In this document: positions 9,381-18,610 of the stretch, in pieces
Layout of the letters: each line of letters starts with the position of its first letter
Numbering within the stretch: the stretch's first letter is position 1
Assembly: GCF_916619195.1 (NCBI RefSeq)
Contig: NZ_CAKAKL010000002.1
Coordinates: 870,001-934,000, forward strand
Length of the DNA: 64,000 nt
Direction: 5' to 3'
DNA from: Inquilinus sp. Marseille-Q2685
Lineage (GTDB): Bacteria; Pseudomonadota; Alphaproteobacteria; DSM-16000; Inquilinaceae
Program-made: the position numbers and the translations under genes
Notes under the pieces: generated by a model
Database searches by the model: none
What the model saw: only the letters and a program-made list of their open reading frames with translations
Told to the model about the DNA's origin: nothing

Positions 9381-9770
9381 ATGCTGATGAACGCGGACGA
9401 CGTGCTGAGACGTTACAAGGACGAGAACCTGCCGGATTTCGCCGGCATCGACCTGTCCGACGTGAACCAGGCCGGGGTCTTCGGCGACGCCCCGATCCAT
9501 GTCGCGGCGAACCGCGGCCGCATCGACGAGATCACCGCGCTGCTGGAGGGCGGCGCCGATGTGAACGCATCTGGCGAACTGGGGAACACGCCGCTGCACG
9601 AGGCCGTGATGCAGAACCGCATCGAGGCCGTGAAGCTGCTGCTGGATCGCGGCGCCGACCCGCAGCGGCGGAACCAGTTCGGCGGCTCGCCGCTGGACGC
9701 GGCGCGCTCCCGCCAGAACCGGCGCCTGGTCCGGCTGCTGGAGGGCGGCACCCCGGCCCGCCGCCGCTGA
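9381..9770 (+). CDS. Ankyrin-repeat protein
   Basis: A 129-residue soluble protein built of about three ankyrin repeats, visible as DAPIHVAANRGRIDEI, NTPLHEAVMQNRIEAV and GSPLDAARSRQNRRLV. Each is followed by a LLLxGAD-type helix end. Ankyrin repeats mediate protein-protein contacts, and no enzymatic domain is present. There is no signal peptide, so it should be cytosolic. The start could be ATG 9381 or ATG 9387; neither has a strong ribosome site. It may be cotranscribed with the helicase upstream. Its stop is immediately adjacent to the convergent GFA-family gene, with no spacer. Confidence 0.82.
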   Translation: MLMNADDVLRRYKDENLPDFAGIDLSDVNQAGVFGDAPIHVAANRGRIDEITALLEGGADVNASGELGNTPLHEAVMQNRIEAVKLLLDRGADPQRRNQFGGSPLDAARSRQNRRLVRLLEGGTPARRR

Positions 9771-10139
9771 CTACCAGAGGTTCTTGCCGTCGATCACCTG
9801 GACCGGCACCGCATCCAGGTCGAAATCGTCGAGCAGACGGGCGTTGATGCTGATCTTGGGGTTGCTGAAATCCGGCCGGCCGGTGCTGAAATCCGGTGTC
9901 TCGGTATAGGTGCCGCAGCCGCAGATGGCGCAGTGGTGGTGCTGGATGGTGTAGCTGCGCCACTGATAGGTCGAGACCCGGTCGCGCGCCGTCAGCAGCT
10001 TGAACTGGGCGGCTGGGTAGTAGGCCCACAAGGCACCGCGCTTGGCGCAGAAGGAGCAGGTGCAGCGGGTGACGGTCTCCGGCGCCTGGGGCACCTCGAA
10101 CTGCGTCGCGCCGCAATGGCAGCTTCCCTTGACCGTCAT
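9771..10139 (-). CDS. GFA/CENP-V family zinc-binding protein
   Basis: A 122-residue protein of the glutathione-dependent formaldehyde-activating (GFA/CENP-V) fold. Zinc ligands are visible as SCHCG (Cys7, Cys9), CTCSFC and HHHCAICGCG. The last third has the usual N-P-K-I-S-I-N-A-R strand. Members include Gfa of Paracoccus and S-(hydroxymethyl)glutathione-related proteins, but most are uncharacterised, so a role in formaldehyde metabolism is only a possibility. Length is typical of the short GFA family. Confidence 0.88.
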   Translation of the reverse strand: MTVKGSCHCGATQFEVPQAPETVTRCTCSFCAKRGALWAYYPAAQFKLLTARDRVSTYQWRSYTIQHHHCAICGCGTYTETPDFSTGRPDFSNPKISINARLLDDFDLDAVPVQVIDGKNLW

Positions 10140-10200
10140 GGCGTTCCTCCGTCCCTGGCCGGTTAGTCCCGGCCCGGCAGTGTCGCCGAGATCGGGGACG

Positions 10201-12315
10201 CTAGGCCACCGCCCCGGCCCCGATCACCCCGGCCAGCGCCTCGACGGCGTCGACCATCCGGTCGGTCGCCTCGAGCAGCGCCATGATCACCGGCAGATCC
10301 GCTTCCGGCTGGCGGGCCGGGTCGAGCAGCTCGGCCAACGCCCGATGACGCGCCGGCAGGTCGGAGGGGATCGCCGGCGCCCGGTGGTCGCGCAGCGCGG
10401 AGGCCAGTTCGCCCAGAGCCGCAGCGACGGCGTGGCCGAAGGAGCCGATCGCGGCATGCTTCGCGAGCGCCGCGGCGCCATGGTCGTGCAGCGCGCTTTC
10501 CAGCGCCATGCCAGCGCGCAGGATGCGGTTGGCGTTGGCGAAGATCGCCTCGGCCCGGGCCGGCTGCTCGGGATCGGCCGGCTCGACCCGCAGCCGCTCG
10601 ACCGAGGCCTGGGCATTGACCCGGGCGGCGCGGGCGGCGGTGCGGGCCTCGGCCTGGGCCCTTGCGTCGGTGCCGAGGAGTGCCGCCAGATAGGCGGCAT
10701 AGGCGTCGATCATGGCGGCGATCACCGGCCGCTCACGCCCTCGCTCCCAGGTCGGCCACAGCAGATACGCGGCCAGCGCCAGCAGGCTGCCCAGCACGGT
10801 CGCGGCGCCGCGGTCCAGCAGCGTGTGGCCGGCCGGTTGCCCGGCCAGACCCAGCAGCAGCACGACCACGGCGGTCAGCAGCGACACCGCCAGGCCGTAA
10901 TGGACCGGCGCCAGGTATCGGAAGCCGAAATAGAGCGGCGCGATCAGCAGCGCCTGGGCCAACGGATGGTCGAGCACCAGATAGACGACGGCCGAGGCCA
11001 CCAGCAGGCCGGCCAGCGTGCCGAACATGCGCAGCAGGCCGAAGCTGACCGTGCCGCCGAAATCCGGCTTCAGCACGATCACCACCGTCATGGCGATCCA
11101 GTAGTACTGAGGCAGGCCGATGGCGCGGCCCAGCGCCTCCGCCGCCACCACGCAGACGGTACGCCGCAACGCATGCCGGAAGGCGGCGGAGGACAGCGAC
11201 AGGCTGGCGCGCGGCGTCGCCGGCGGCGCGCGGGGGCGCAGCGCCGCCGGCTGCGGGGCGTCGCGCTCGGCCGCCCGCCGGTCGCCGCGGGCGCCGGCCT
11301 CCGCCGAGTTGCGGATCGCGGCCCGCAGCGCACCGGCGAGGCCGATCGCCCTTGCCTCCGCCAGATGCAGGCGGGAGCGGGGGAGCGGATCATGCGTGGC
11401 GTGGCGGGCGTCGCGCAGCCCGGCCAGCGCCGCCTCGAAGCCCTTCAGCGCCGCCCCGCCCTCCATCGGCCGGCCCTGGCGCAGCGCCATGCCGAGACTG
11501 CGCAGCACCACCGCCGCCTGGCGCATCACGGCCGGCAGCGCCGGGTCGACCACCCGCCCGCGCAGGTCGGACAGGGCCAGCAGCTCGAGCCGGATGCGCT
11601 CGGCCAGGCCCAGCAGCACCCGGAACGCCTCCACCCCGCGGATCCGGGCGGCGCCGCTGCGGGCCAGAAGTTGCTGCGCCTCGCCCAGGGAATCGGCCAG
11701 CGGCATGAATTCGGTGTCGTCCGGCATCGCCCGCGCGATCTCCGACAGCATGCGGTAGACCGAGGCCAGCGCGTCGCGCTCCGGCTGGTAGATCCTGAGC
11801 GGCCAGGCGGCGACGGAGAACAGCGTCGCCAGCAGGCCGCCGGCGAAGAACAGGCCGGAGGCGGCCCACGGATCGAAGCCGTGACCGGCGGTGCCGGCGG
11901 TCACCACCAGCACGATCAGGACGGCGGTGCCGCCCTGCGTCGCCACCGGCCCCAGCGCCACCAGCATGGCGAGCAGGAAGGCCGACGCGGCCAGCACCGG
12001 CAGGAAGGGCAGCCATTGCGTGCCGAGCGAGAAGCCGGCCAGGGCCGCGAGCCCGGCGCCGAGCGAGATCAGCAGCATGCGGCGCAGGCGCAGCGCATGC
12101 GGCCCCGGCGCGTCCGAGGTGACGACGTTGAGCGCGCCGCCAGCGACGGCGAGCCCGACATCGGTCTGGCCGGACAGCACGCCGAGAACCACCGGCAGCG
12201 CCACGGCCAGCGCGTTGCGCAGCGCGACCGGCCAGGGGATGGTGGCGCGGTTCCATTGCACCAGCGCCATCAGCAGCGGCGATCTCCGGCGGGGCGCCGC
12301 CCCGGTCACCGCCAT
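10201..12315 (-). CDS. FUSC-family membrane protein (AaeB/YccS-like efflux component)
   Basis: About 704 residues with two sets of hydrophobic helices, roughly residues 15-180 and 370-510. Each is followed by a cytosolic helical part, which is the duplicated architecture of the fusaric-acid resistance/AaeB/YccS family. These inner-membrane proteins export aromatic acids or related compounds, usually with a membrane-fusion partner; none is adjacent here. The ATG at 12315 is preferred because GGAG lies a few bases upstream. An in-frame ATG at 12372 would add an arginine-rich leader. The 313 bp between it and the divergent phosphodiesterase gene hold no gene and probably both promoters. Confidence 0.85.
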   Translation of the reverse strand: MAVTGAAPRRRSPLLMALVQWNRATIPWPVALRNALAVALPVVLGVLSGQTDVGLAVAGGALNVVTSDAPGPHALRLRRMLLISLGAGLAALAGFSLGTQWLPFLPVLAASAFLLAMLVALGPVATQGGTAVLIVLVVTAGTAGHGFDPWAASGLFFAGGLLATLFSVAAWPLRIYQPERDALASVYRMLSEIARAMPDDTEFMPLADSLGEAQQLLARSGAARIRGVEAFRVLLGLAERIRLELLALSDLRGRVVDPALPAVMRQAAVVLRSLGMALRQGRPMEGGAALKGFEAALAGLRDARHATHDPLPRSRLHLAEARAIGLAGALRAAIRNSAEAGARGDRRAAERDAPQPAALRPRAPPATPRASLSLSSAAFRHALRRTVCVVAAEALGRAIGLPQYYWIAMTVVIVLKPDFGGTVSFGLLRMFGTLAGLLVASAVVYLVLDHPLAQALLIAPLYFGFRYLAPVHYGLAVSLLTAVVVLLLGLAGQPAGHTLLDRGAATVLGSLLALAAYLLWPTWERGRERPVIAAMIDAYAAYLAALLGTDARAQAEARTAARAARVNAQASVERLRVEPADPEQPARAEAIFANANRILRAGMALESALHDHGAAALAKHAAIGSFGHAVAAALGELASALRDHRAPAIPSDLPARHRALAELLDPARQPEADLPVIMALLEATDRMVDAVEALAGVIGAGAVA

Positions 12316-12628
12316 GCTGCTCCGACCGTCTGAACGATCATCCGTCCGCCTTCTTCGAGTCGCCCGGGCCATGATCCCCGCCGATGCTTCACGGCGTCGA
12401 CCGCCGATCCGCTTCCCCTGGACATCGATTCTTCATCGGGTCGCAACAGATCCGTCATCTCCGGCTCCTATCATCCGCGCGCCGCGAGACGCAGCGGAAC
12501 CGGATACCGGCCGCGGCACCAGAGCTCGCTTTTCGACACATCCGATTGCCGCCGCTCGTCGGGCCGCCCGATGCGCGGGTGCTTTGCCATGACGTCCGGG
12601 GCGATCGGCAGCAGCAAAGGAGCCGACC

Positions 12629-13456
12629 GTGCGGGTGATCCAGATCACCGATACCCATCTCAGCCCCGGCAAGCGCCATTTCGCGCCGAACTGGGCGCCG
12701 CTGGCGGAGTGGCTGCAGGCCGCGCGGCCGGATCTGGTGGTCCACACCGGCGATCTCAGCGTCGACGGGGCCGATGTCGAGGCCGATCTGGAGCATTGCG
12801 CCGGGCTGCTGCGCACCCTGCCCTTCCCGGTGCTGTCGGTGCCCGGCAACCACGATGTCGGCGACCTGCCCGGCACCCGCCAGCCGGCGAACCGGGAGCG
12901 GCTGGAGCGCTGGCGCCGCATCATCGGGCCGGACCGCTGGGTGCACGACCAACCCGGCTGGCGCCTGGTCGGGCTGAACAGCCAGATCATCGGCAGCGGC
13001 GACGAGGAGGAGGCGGCGCAATTCGCCTGGCTGGAGGGGGTGCTGGAGGCCTGCGAGGGCCGCGGCGTCGTCGTCTTCACCCATAAGCCGATCTTCGTCG
13101 ATCGACCCGACGAGGGCGACACCGGCTATTGGAGCATCCGCCCGGCGCCGCGCCGGCGGCTGCTGGAGCTGTTCGAACGGCACGGGGTGGCCCTGGTCGC
13201 CAGCGGCCACCTGCATCGGGCCTGGACCGGCGCCCATCTCGGCACCCGCTATGTCTGGGGCCCCTCCTCCGGCTTCATCGTCGGGCCGATGGAGCGCGAC
13301 ATGCCGGGCGATCGCATCCTCGGCGCCGTGACCCACACGCTGGACGAGACGGTGTCGAGCGAGATCATCGAGCTGCCGGAGCTGCGGCCCTTCGTGATCG
13401 ACGACGTGATCCACGAGGTCTATCCGCGCCACCAGCCCGCCGAGGCCGCCTCGTGA
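12629..13456 (+). CDS. Calcineurin-like phosphodiesterase (CpdA/GpdQ type)
   Basis: A 275-residue class III metallophosphodiesterase. The binuclear metal site is visible as ITDTH (Asp8, His10), GDLS (Asp42), GNHD (Asn74, His75), THKP and SGHLH. The family includes cAMP phosphodiesterase CpdA and glycerophosphodiesterase GpdQ. The start is GTG 12629 with AAAGGAG eight bases upstream. It overlaps the ATP-binding cassette gene by four bases (GTGA), making it the first gene of a sugar-phosphate-type importer operon. That context favours hydrolysis of an imported phosphodiester, such as a glycerophosphodiester, over cAMP turnover; this is inference. Confidence 0.88.
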   Translation: MRVIQITDTHLSPGKRHFAPNWAPLAEWLQAARPDLVVHTGDLSVDGADVEADLEHCAGLLRTLPFPVLSVPGNHDVGDLPGTRQPANRERLERWRRIIGPDRWVHDQPGWRLVGLNSQIIGSGDEEEAAQFAWLEGVLEACEGRGVVVFTHKPIFVDRPDEGDTGYWSIRPAPRRRLLELFERHGVALVASGHLHRAWTGAHLGTRYVWGPSSGFIVGPMERDMPGDRILGAVTHTLDETVSSEIIELPELRPFVIDDVIHEVYPRHQPAEAAS

Positions 13457-14607
13457 CCGGGCTCGCCCTGCGCCGTATCTCCAAGGCCTTCGGCGGCAAT
13501 CGAATCCTGCAGGACGTCACCATCGAGGCCGCGCCGGGCGAGTTCATCGCCCTGGTCGGCCCGTCCGGCTGCGGCAAGACCACCCTGCTGCGCATCGCCG
13601 CCGGGCTGGAGCATGCCGACACCGGATCCGTGCAGTTGGGCGACCGCGACATCACCGCGCTGCGCCCGGCGGCGCGCGATATCGCCATGGTGTTCCAGTC
13701 CTACGCCCTGTACCCGCATCTGACCGCCGGGCAGAACATCGCCGTGCCGCTGGCGATGCGGCGGTTGACCACGGCCCAGCGCCTGCCCTTCATCGGCAAC
13801 GTGATGCCCGGCCAGCGCGCCCTGCGCGCGGAGATTCAGGCCCGGGTGCGCGAAACCGCGGCCAGCCTGCGGATCGACCATCTGCTGGACCGCAAGCCGG
13901 GCCAGATGTCCGGCGGCCAGCGCCAGCGCGTGGCCCTCGCGCGCGCCCTGGTGCGCCGGCCCGCCGCCTTCCTGATGGACGAGCCCCTGTCGAACCTCGA
14001 CGCCAACCTGCGGGTCCACACCCGCGGCGAGATCGTCGAGCTGCACCGCCGCGCCGGCGTCACCACGCTCTACGTCACCCACGACCAGTCCGAGGCGCTG
14101 AGCATGGCCGACCGGGTGGCGGTGATGATGGGCGGCCGCCTGCTGCAGCTGGACAGCCCGGCGAAGGTCTATGCCGACCCGGCGCATGTCGAGGTGGCGC
14201 AGTTCATCGGCAGCCCGCGGATCAATCTGCTGCAAGCGGTGCTGGACGAGACCCGCGCCGCCCGCATCGGCGGCCGGATCCTGGTCGACGGCGTCGAGGC
14301 CACGCCCGGCACTGCCGTGACGCTGGGCGTGCGGCCGGAGGCGCTGCGCTTCCTGATGCCGGGCCAGCCCGGCCTGGCCGCGACGGTGCGCCGGCTGGAG
14401 TTCCTGGGCTCCGAGCTGCTGGTGTTCCTCACGCTCGCCGATGGCGCGGAGCTGGTCGCCAAGACCGCTCCGGCCCTGGCGGCCGAGCTGGCGCCCGGGA
14501 CCTCGGCAACCCTGGCGGTGGACGCCGCCGACGTCCTGGTCTTCGGCCCCGAAGGCAGCCGCTTGCCGGTGACGGCAGCGCCGCTGCGGATCGCCGCCCA
14601 TGGCTGA
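13453..14607 (+). CDS. ABC importer ATP-binding protein (UgpC/MalK-like)
   Basis: A 384-residue ATPase that powers a carbohydrate- or glycerol-phosphate-type importer. Walker [10 protein letters not shown] is near residues 37-45, the Q-loop in [12 protein letters not shown] follows, then the signature MSGGQRQR, Walker [14 protein letters not shown] and the switch His in [10 protein letters not shown]-terminal TOBE/OB regulatory region follows, as in MalK and UgpC. An insertion near residues 100-120 ([12 protein letters not shown]) is seen in some family members. The GTG start overlaps the preceding stop, and the 3' end overlaps the permease start by 8 bp. Confidence 0.93.
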   Translation: MTGLALRRISKAFGGNRILQDVTIEAAPGEFIALVGPSGCGKTTLLRIAAGLEHADTGSVQLGDRDITALRPAARDIAMVFQSYALYPHLTAGQNIAVPLAMRRLTTAQRLPFIGNVMPGQRALRAEIQARVRETAASLRIDHLLDRKPGQMSGGQRQRVALARALVRRPAAFLMDEPLSNLDANLRVHTRGEIVELHRRAGVTTLYVTHDQSEALSMADRVAVMMGGRLLQLDSPAKVYADPAHVEVAQFIGSPRINLLQAVLDETRAARIGGRILVDGVEATPGTAVTLGVRPEALRFLMPGQPGLAATVRRLEFLGSELLVFLTLADGAELVAKTAPALAAELAPGTSATLAVDAADVLVFGPEGSRLPVTAAPLRIAAHG

Positions 14608-15526
14608 CCTCACCCTCGACGACGGCACCGCGCGCCGGGCCGCCCGGGCCGCGGCGCGGGCGGAGGGCCTGGCCGCCTGGCGCCTGTCCGCCCCGGCGGT
14701 GCTGCTTCTGGCGGCGCTGATCCTGGCCCCGACCCTGGCGGTGCTGGGCTTCAGCCTGACCGACTACGAGCTGGGCTATGACGGCATCAAATTCATCGGC
14801 CTCGACAACTACGCCGAGCTGCTGGGCGACCGCACCTTCCTGATCTCGCTGAAGAACACCGCGATCTACACCGCCATCGTCACCCCGGCCTCGGTGCTGC
14901 TGGGTCTGGGCGTCGCGCTGCTGATCGAGGCGGAGACGCGCGGCCGTGCGCTGTTCCGGACCGTCTACTTCCTGCCCGTCGCCTCGCTGCTGGTGGCCAT
15001 GGCCACGGTCTGGCAATACCTGCTGCACCCCAGCATCGGCCCAGTGAACGAGATGCTGCGCCTCTTCGGTCTCGGCGGCCCGAACTGGCTGGGCGACAGC
15101 AAGACCGTGCTGCTGAGCCTGGCGTTGATCGGCGTGTGGCAGTCGGTCGGCTTCAACATGGTGCTGTTCCTGGCCGGGCTGACCGCGATCCCGCGCGAGC
15201 TGTACGCCGCCGCCGAGATCGACGGCGCCGCCGGCGCCTGGGAGCGGTTCCGGCTGGTCACCTGGCCGATGCTGGGGCCGACCACGCTGTTCGTGATCAC
15301 CATCAGCGTGGTCAATGCGGTGAAGGTGTTCGAGACCGTCGGCACCCTGACCCAGGGCGGCCCGAACAAGGCGTCGGAGGTGCTGCTCTGGACCATCTAC
15401 CAGGAAGGCTTCGTCTATCTCCGGGTCGGCTACGCCTCGGCGATGACGGTGGTGTTCCTGGCCGTGCTGGTGGTGCTGATGCTGCTGCAGTACCGGGTGC
15501 TCGACCGGCGGGTGCACTACGCATGA
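14600..15526 (+). CDS. ABC importer permease 1 (UgpA/MalF-like)
   Basis: A 308-residue inner-membrane permease with six predicted helices of the binding-protein-dependent transport family. The EAA loop that docks on the ATPase is visible as AAAEIDGAAGAWERFRLVTW near residue 205. Length and the short N-terminal extension fit UgpA/LacF-type subunits. It overlaps the ATPase gene by 8 bp and the second permease gene by 3 bp (ATGA), so the operon is tightly coupled. Substrate cannot be read from this subunit. Confidence 0.93.
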   Translation: MADLTLDDGTARRAARAAARAEGLAAWRLSAPAVLLLAALILAPTLAVLGFSLTDYELGYDGIKFIGLDNYAELLGDRTFLISLKNTAIYTAIVTPASVLLGLGVALLIEAETRGRALFRTVYFLPVASLLVAMATVWQYLLHPSIGPVNEMLRLFGLGGPNWLGDSKTVLLSLALIGVWQSVGFNMVLFLAGLTAIPRELYAAAEIDGAAGAWERFRLVTWPMLGPTTLFVITISVVNAVKVFETVGTLTQGGPNKASEVLLWTIYQEGFVYLRVGYASAMTVVFLAVLVVLMLLQYRVLDRRVHYA

Positions 15527-16359
15527 CTAGCCAGCCTTGGACAATCCTGCGTGGCCTGCGCCTGGCCCTGCTGTCAGCCGGCGCCTTGGTCTTCGTCGCG
15601 CCCTATCTGTGGATGCTGTCGGTCGCGCTGAAGCCGCAGGACGAGATCTTCTCCTCCTCCCTGTCGCTGCTGCCGCAGCGCTGGGCGCTGGCCGAGAACT
15701 TCACCAAGGCGCTGACCCGGGTGCCGATGGCGCAGATCCTGCTGAACGGCGTCGTCGTCTGCGGCCTGATCCTGGTGCTGCAGGTGCTGGTCGCCGTGCC
15801 CTGCGCCTATGCCATGGCCAAGCTGCGCTTCCGCGGATCCCGGGCAATGGTCACCATGATCATGCTGGGCCTGCTGGTGCCGATCCACGCCATCGCCCTG
15901 CCGATCTATGTGGCGCTGTCGGCCACAGGCACGCTGAACACCTATGTCGCGCTGGTGGCGCCCTTCACCATCTCGGTGTTCGGCATCTTCCTGTTCCTGC
16001 AGTTCTTCCGGGCGATGCCGGACGACCTGATCGCCGCGGCCCGGCTGGACGGGATGTCGGAGCTGGCGATCGTCTGGCGCGTGATCGTGCCGAACGCCTG
16101 GCCGGCGATCACCGCCTTCGCGATCTTCTCGGTCGTCGCCCATTGGAACGACCTGTTCTGGCCGCTGATCGTGGTCAGCGACACGAAGATGGCGACGCCG
16201 CCGCTGGGCCTGCTGTTCTTCCGCGCCGCCGAGGCGGGCGACGACTACGGCGCGCTGATGGCGGCGACGGTGATCGTCACCCTGCCGCTGGTCGCCGCCT
16301 TCCTGGCCGCCCAGCGCCGCTTCATCGAAGGCATCACCCTGACCGGGCTGAAGGGCTGA
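15523..16359 (+). CDS. ABC importer permease 2 (UgpE/MalG-like)
   Basis: A 278-residue inner-membrane permease with six helices. The EAA loop reads AARLDGMSELAIVWRVIVPN near residue 180. It pairs with the preceding permease to form the channel. The ATG at 15523 overlaps the previous stop (ATGA). It is followed by a 34-bp gap and the binding-protein gene. Confidence 0.93.
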   Translation: MTSQPWTILRGLRLALLSAGALVFVAPYLWMLSVALKPQDEIFSSSLSLLPQRWALAENFTKALTRVPMAQILLNGVVVCGLILVLQVLVAVPCAYAMAKLRFRGSRAMVTMIMLGLLVPIHAIALPIYVALSATGTLNTYVALVAPFTISVFGIFLFLQFFRAMPDDLIAAARLDGMSELAIVWRVIVPNAWPAITAFAIFSVVAHWNDLFWPLIVVSDTKMATPPLGLLFFRAAEAGDDYGALMAATVIVTLPLVAAFLAAQRRFIEGITLTGLKG

Positions 16360-16393
16360 CCCGGTCGCGTTTCTTCCTACAGAGGGGCAATCC

Positions 16394-17671
16394 GTGAAAC
16401 TGATCCGAACCGCGCTGGCGGGCATGGCGCTGGCCGCGAGCCTGGCCGGCGCCGCGAGCAACACGGCCTTGGCCGAGACCACCCTGACCGTCCACTACCC
16501 GATGCCGGGCTTCTTCAAGGACGTGATGGACACGATCTCGCAGAAGTTCATGTCCGAGCATCCGGACATCAAGATCGTGTTCGCCAGCCCCTCGCCGACC
16601 TATGAGGACGGGCTGCAGCAGATCCTGCGCCAGGCCGGCACCCCCGAGATGCCGGATATCACCTTCATCGGCCTGAACCGGCTGCGGGTGGTGGCGGAGC
16701 GCGGCATCTCGGTCGACCTCAAGCCCTTCATCGAGAAGGACGGCCACATGGCCGAGCAGGGCTTCAGCGACCACATCCTGGGCCTGGCCCAGTTCGGTGG
16801 GCAGCAGGCCGGCCTGGCCTTCGCCACCTCGAATCCGATCATGTACATGAACGCCGACCTGGTGCGGAAGGCCGGCGGCAACCCGGACACCCCGCCCAAG
16901 ACCTGGGACGAGGTGCTGGCCCTGGGCGCCAAGATCAAGGCGCTGGGCGACGGCGTCGACGGCATCGACTTCCGCTGGCAGGGCGACGATTGGATGTTCA
17001 GCGCCCTGCTGTTCGGCGCCGGCGGCGACATGCTGTCGGCCGACGAGAAGAAGGTCGCCTTCGACGGCGAGGAAGGCCTGGCCGCCTTCACCCTGGTCCA
17101 GCGCATGGTGAAGGAGGGCGGCATGCCGGTCTTCACCAAGTCGGCGGGCGAGCAGGCCTTCGTCGCCGGCAAGGTCGGCCTCGCCTTCCAGACCACCGGC
17201 GCGCTGCGCAACACCATCAAGAATGTCGGCGACAAGTTCGAGCTGCGCACCGCGCCGATCCCGCTGCTGGACCCGGCCAAGGGCCAGCTGCCGACCGGCG
17301 GCAACGCCGCGGTGATGCTGACCCGCGACCCGGCGAAGCAGCAGGCGGCGTGGGAGTTCATCAAGTTCGCCGCCGGCCCCTATGGCGCCTCTGTGGTGGT
17401 GCCGGGCACCGGCTACGTCCCGAACAACGAGCTGGCGGCCAAGTCGCCCGAATATCTCGGCGACTTCTATGCCCAGAACCCGCTGTTCCGCGCCGGGCTG
17501 GAGCAGATGCCGAAGATGCGCCCCTGGTACGCCTTCCCCGGCACGAACGGCGTCAAGGTGACCCAGACCATCGTCGACAACCTGTCGCGGGTGGTGGAGC
17601 AGAGCACGACGCCGGAGGAGGCCCTGGCCGACGCCGCCGACGAGGTGCAGAAGCTGCTGCCGCGGCGCTGA
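16394..17671 (+). CDS. ABC importer periplasmic solute-binding protein (UgpB-like family)
   Basis: A 425-residue extracellular solute-binding protein of family 1. The first 27 or so residues form a signal peptide ending near ALA|ET. The mature protein has the two-lobe pattern of maltose/glycerol-phosphate binding proteins, with TPEMPDITFIGLNRL in lobe 1 and a WEFIKFAAGP segment late in the chain. GTG 16394 is preceded by GAGGGG. As the last gene of the phosphodiesterase-ABC operon it fixes the substrate, which is likely a glycerol-phosphate or a related polyol/sugar phosphate. A simple sugar remains possible. Confidence 0.9.
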   Translation: MKLIRTALAGMALAASLAGAASNTALAETTLTVHYPMPGFFKDVMDTISQKFMSEHPDIKIVFASPSPTYEDGLQQILRQAGTPEMPDITFIGLNRLRVVAERGISVDLKPFIEKDGHMAEQGFSDHILGLAQFGGQQAGLAFATSNPIMYMNADLVRKAGGNPDTPPKTWDEVLALGAKIKALGDGVDGIDFRWQGDDWMFSALLFGAGGDMLSADEKKVAFDGEEGLAAFTLVQRMVKEGGMPVFTKSAGEQAFVAGKVGLAFQTTGALRNTIKNVGDKFELRTAPIPLLDPAKGQLPTGGNAAVMLTRDPAKQQAAWEFIKFAAGPYGASVVVPGTGYVPNNELAAKSPEYLGDFYAQNPLFRAGLEQMPKMRPWYAFPGTNGVKVTQTIVDNLSRVVEQSTTPEEALADAADEVQKLLPRR

Positions 17672-17691
17672 ATCGTCGCTAAATAAAGAGG

Positions 17692-17716
17692 GGGCCGGAC
17701 AGCCGTCCGGCCCTTT
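17692..17716 (+). terminator. Rho-independent terminator of the ABC importer operon
   Basis: Nine-base perfect arms GGGCCGGAC (17692-17700) and GTCCGGCCC (17705-17713) flank the loop AGCC and are followed by TTT. It sits 20 bp after the binding-protein stop and just before the GNAT gene, closing the five-gene operon. Confidence 0.9.
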
Positions 17717-17737
17717 CCGTTTCCGGGGTCAGTACCC

Positions 17738-18475
17738 ATGTCCGCCGACGATATCGCCTGGAGAGTCGAGGAAGCCTGCCAGAACGCCTGGCCGTCGCCG
17801 CGGCAGGTGCTGCTGGGCGGCTGGCTGCTGCGCGCCTCCGGCGGCGCCACGCGGCGCACCAACTCGGTCAACCCGCTGCGCGGCGGCCCGCGCGACCCCG
17901 GCGGCATCATCGCCGCGGCGGAAACGATCTATCGCGGCCTGGGCCAGCCCTCCCGCTTCCGGGTGCCGTCGATCGCCGCGGGCATGGATGAACCGCTGGA
18001 GCGCGCGGGCTATACGGCCGAGGGCGAGACCGCCACGCTGCTGGCCGACCTGGCGGACCACCGGCCGCGGGACTGCGCCCATATCGAGCTGTCGGACCGC
18101 CCGGACGAGGACTGGCTCGCCCTGCGCTCGGTCCAGCCCGACCCGATCTTCGGCGCTATGGTCGACAGCATCGTCCTGCCCAAGGCCTTCGCCGCCTGCC
18201 GGATCGATGGCCGGGTGGTGGCCAAGGCCTATGGCGTCGTCCACGACCGGCTGCTGGTGCTGGAATCGGTCGAGACCCATCCCGAGCATCGCCAGCGCGG
18301 CTACGCCGCACGGACCGTCGGCCATCTGATGGATTGGGGCCTGACCCAGGGCGCCGGCGGCGCCTGCCTGCAGGTGGTGGCCGACAACGCGCCGGCCCTG
18401 GCGCTCTACGGGTCGCTCGGCTTCCGAACCGAGCTGTACCGCTACCACTACCGCAGCAAGGCCACCGCCGGCTGA
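17738..18475 (+). CDS. GNAT-family N-acetyltransferase
   Basis: A 245-residue protein. Its C-terminal half (about 120-240) shows the GNAT fold, with the acetyl-CoA pyrophosphate loop HPEHRQRGYAARTVGHL and the later strand ACLQVVADNAPALALYGSLG. The N-terminal half is a family-specific extension beginning with a conserved PWRxE-like helix and GGWLLRASGG. The substrate is unknown. It stands alone after the terminator of the ABC operon. Confidence 0.85.
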   Translation: MSADDIAWRVEEACQNAWPSPRQVLLGGWLLRASGGATRRTNSVNPLRGGPRDPGGIIAAAETIYRGLGQPSRFRVPSIAAGMDEPLERAGYTAEGETATLLADLADHRPRDCAHIELSDRPDEDWLALRSVQPDPIFGAMVDSIVLPKAFAACRIDGRVVAKAYGVVHDRLLVLESVETHPEHRQRGYAARTVGHLMDWGLTQGAGGACLQVVADNAPALALYGSLGFRTELYRYHYRSKATAG

Positions 18476-18502
18476 TCCGCCGGCCGCTGTTCAGAACAGG
18501 CT

Positions 18503-18586
18503 GTCATTGCGAGGAGGCGCAGCCGACGAAGCAATCCAGGGGCCACGCCAAACGGCCCTGGATTGCTTCGCTGCGCTCGCAATGAC
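18503..18586. repeat. Intergenic palindromic (REP-like) element
   Basis: An 84-bp imperfect palindrome between two genes. The outer arms are GTCATTGCGAG (18503-18513) and CTCGCAATGAC (18576-18586). The inner arms are GAAGCAATCCAGGG (18529-18542) and CCCTGGATTGCTTC (18556-18569). Elements with CATTGCGAG ends and a GCAATCC core are common dispersed intergenic repeats in alphaproteobacteria. A related copy lies at 53690-53779 inside the prophage. Confidence 0.8.
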
Positions 18587-18610
18587 GCCTCTTTCCTGGG
18601 CTCACCTGGA

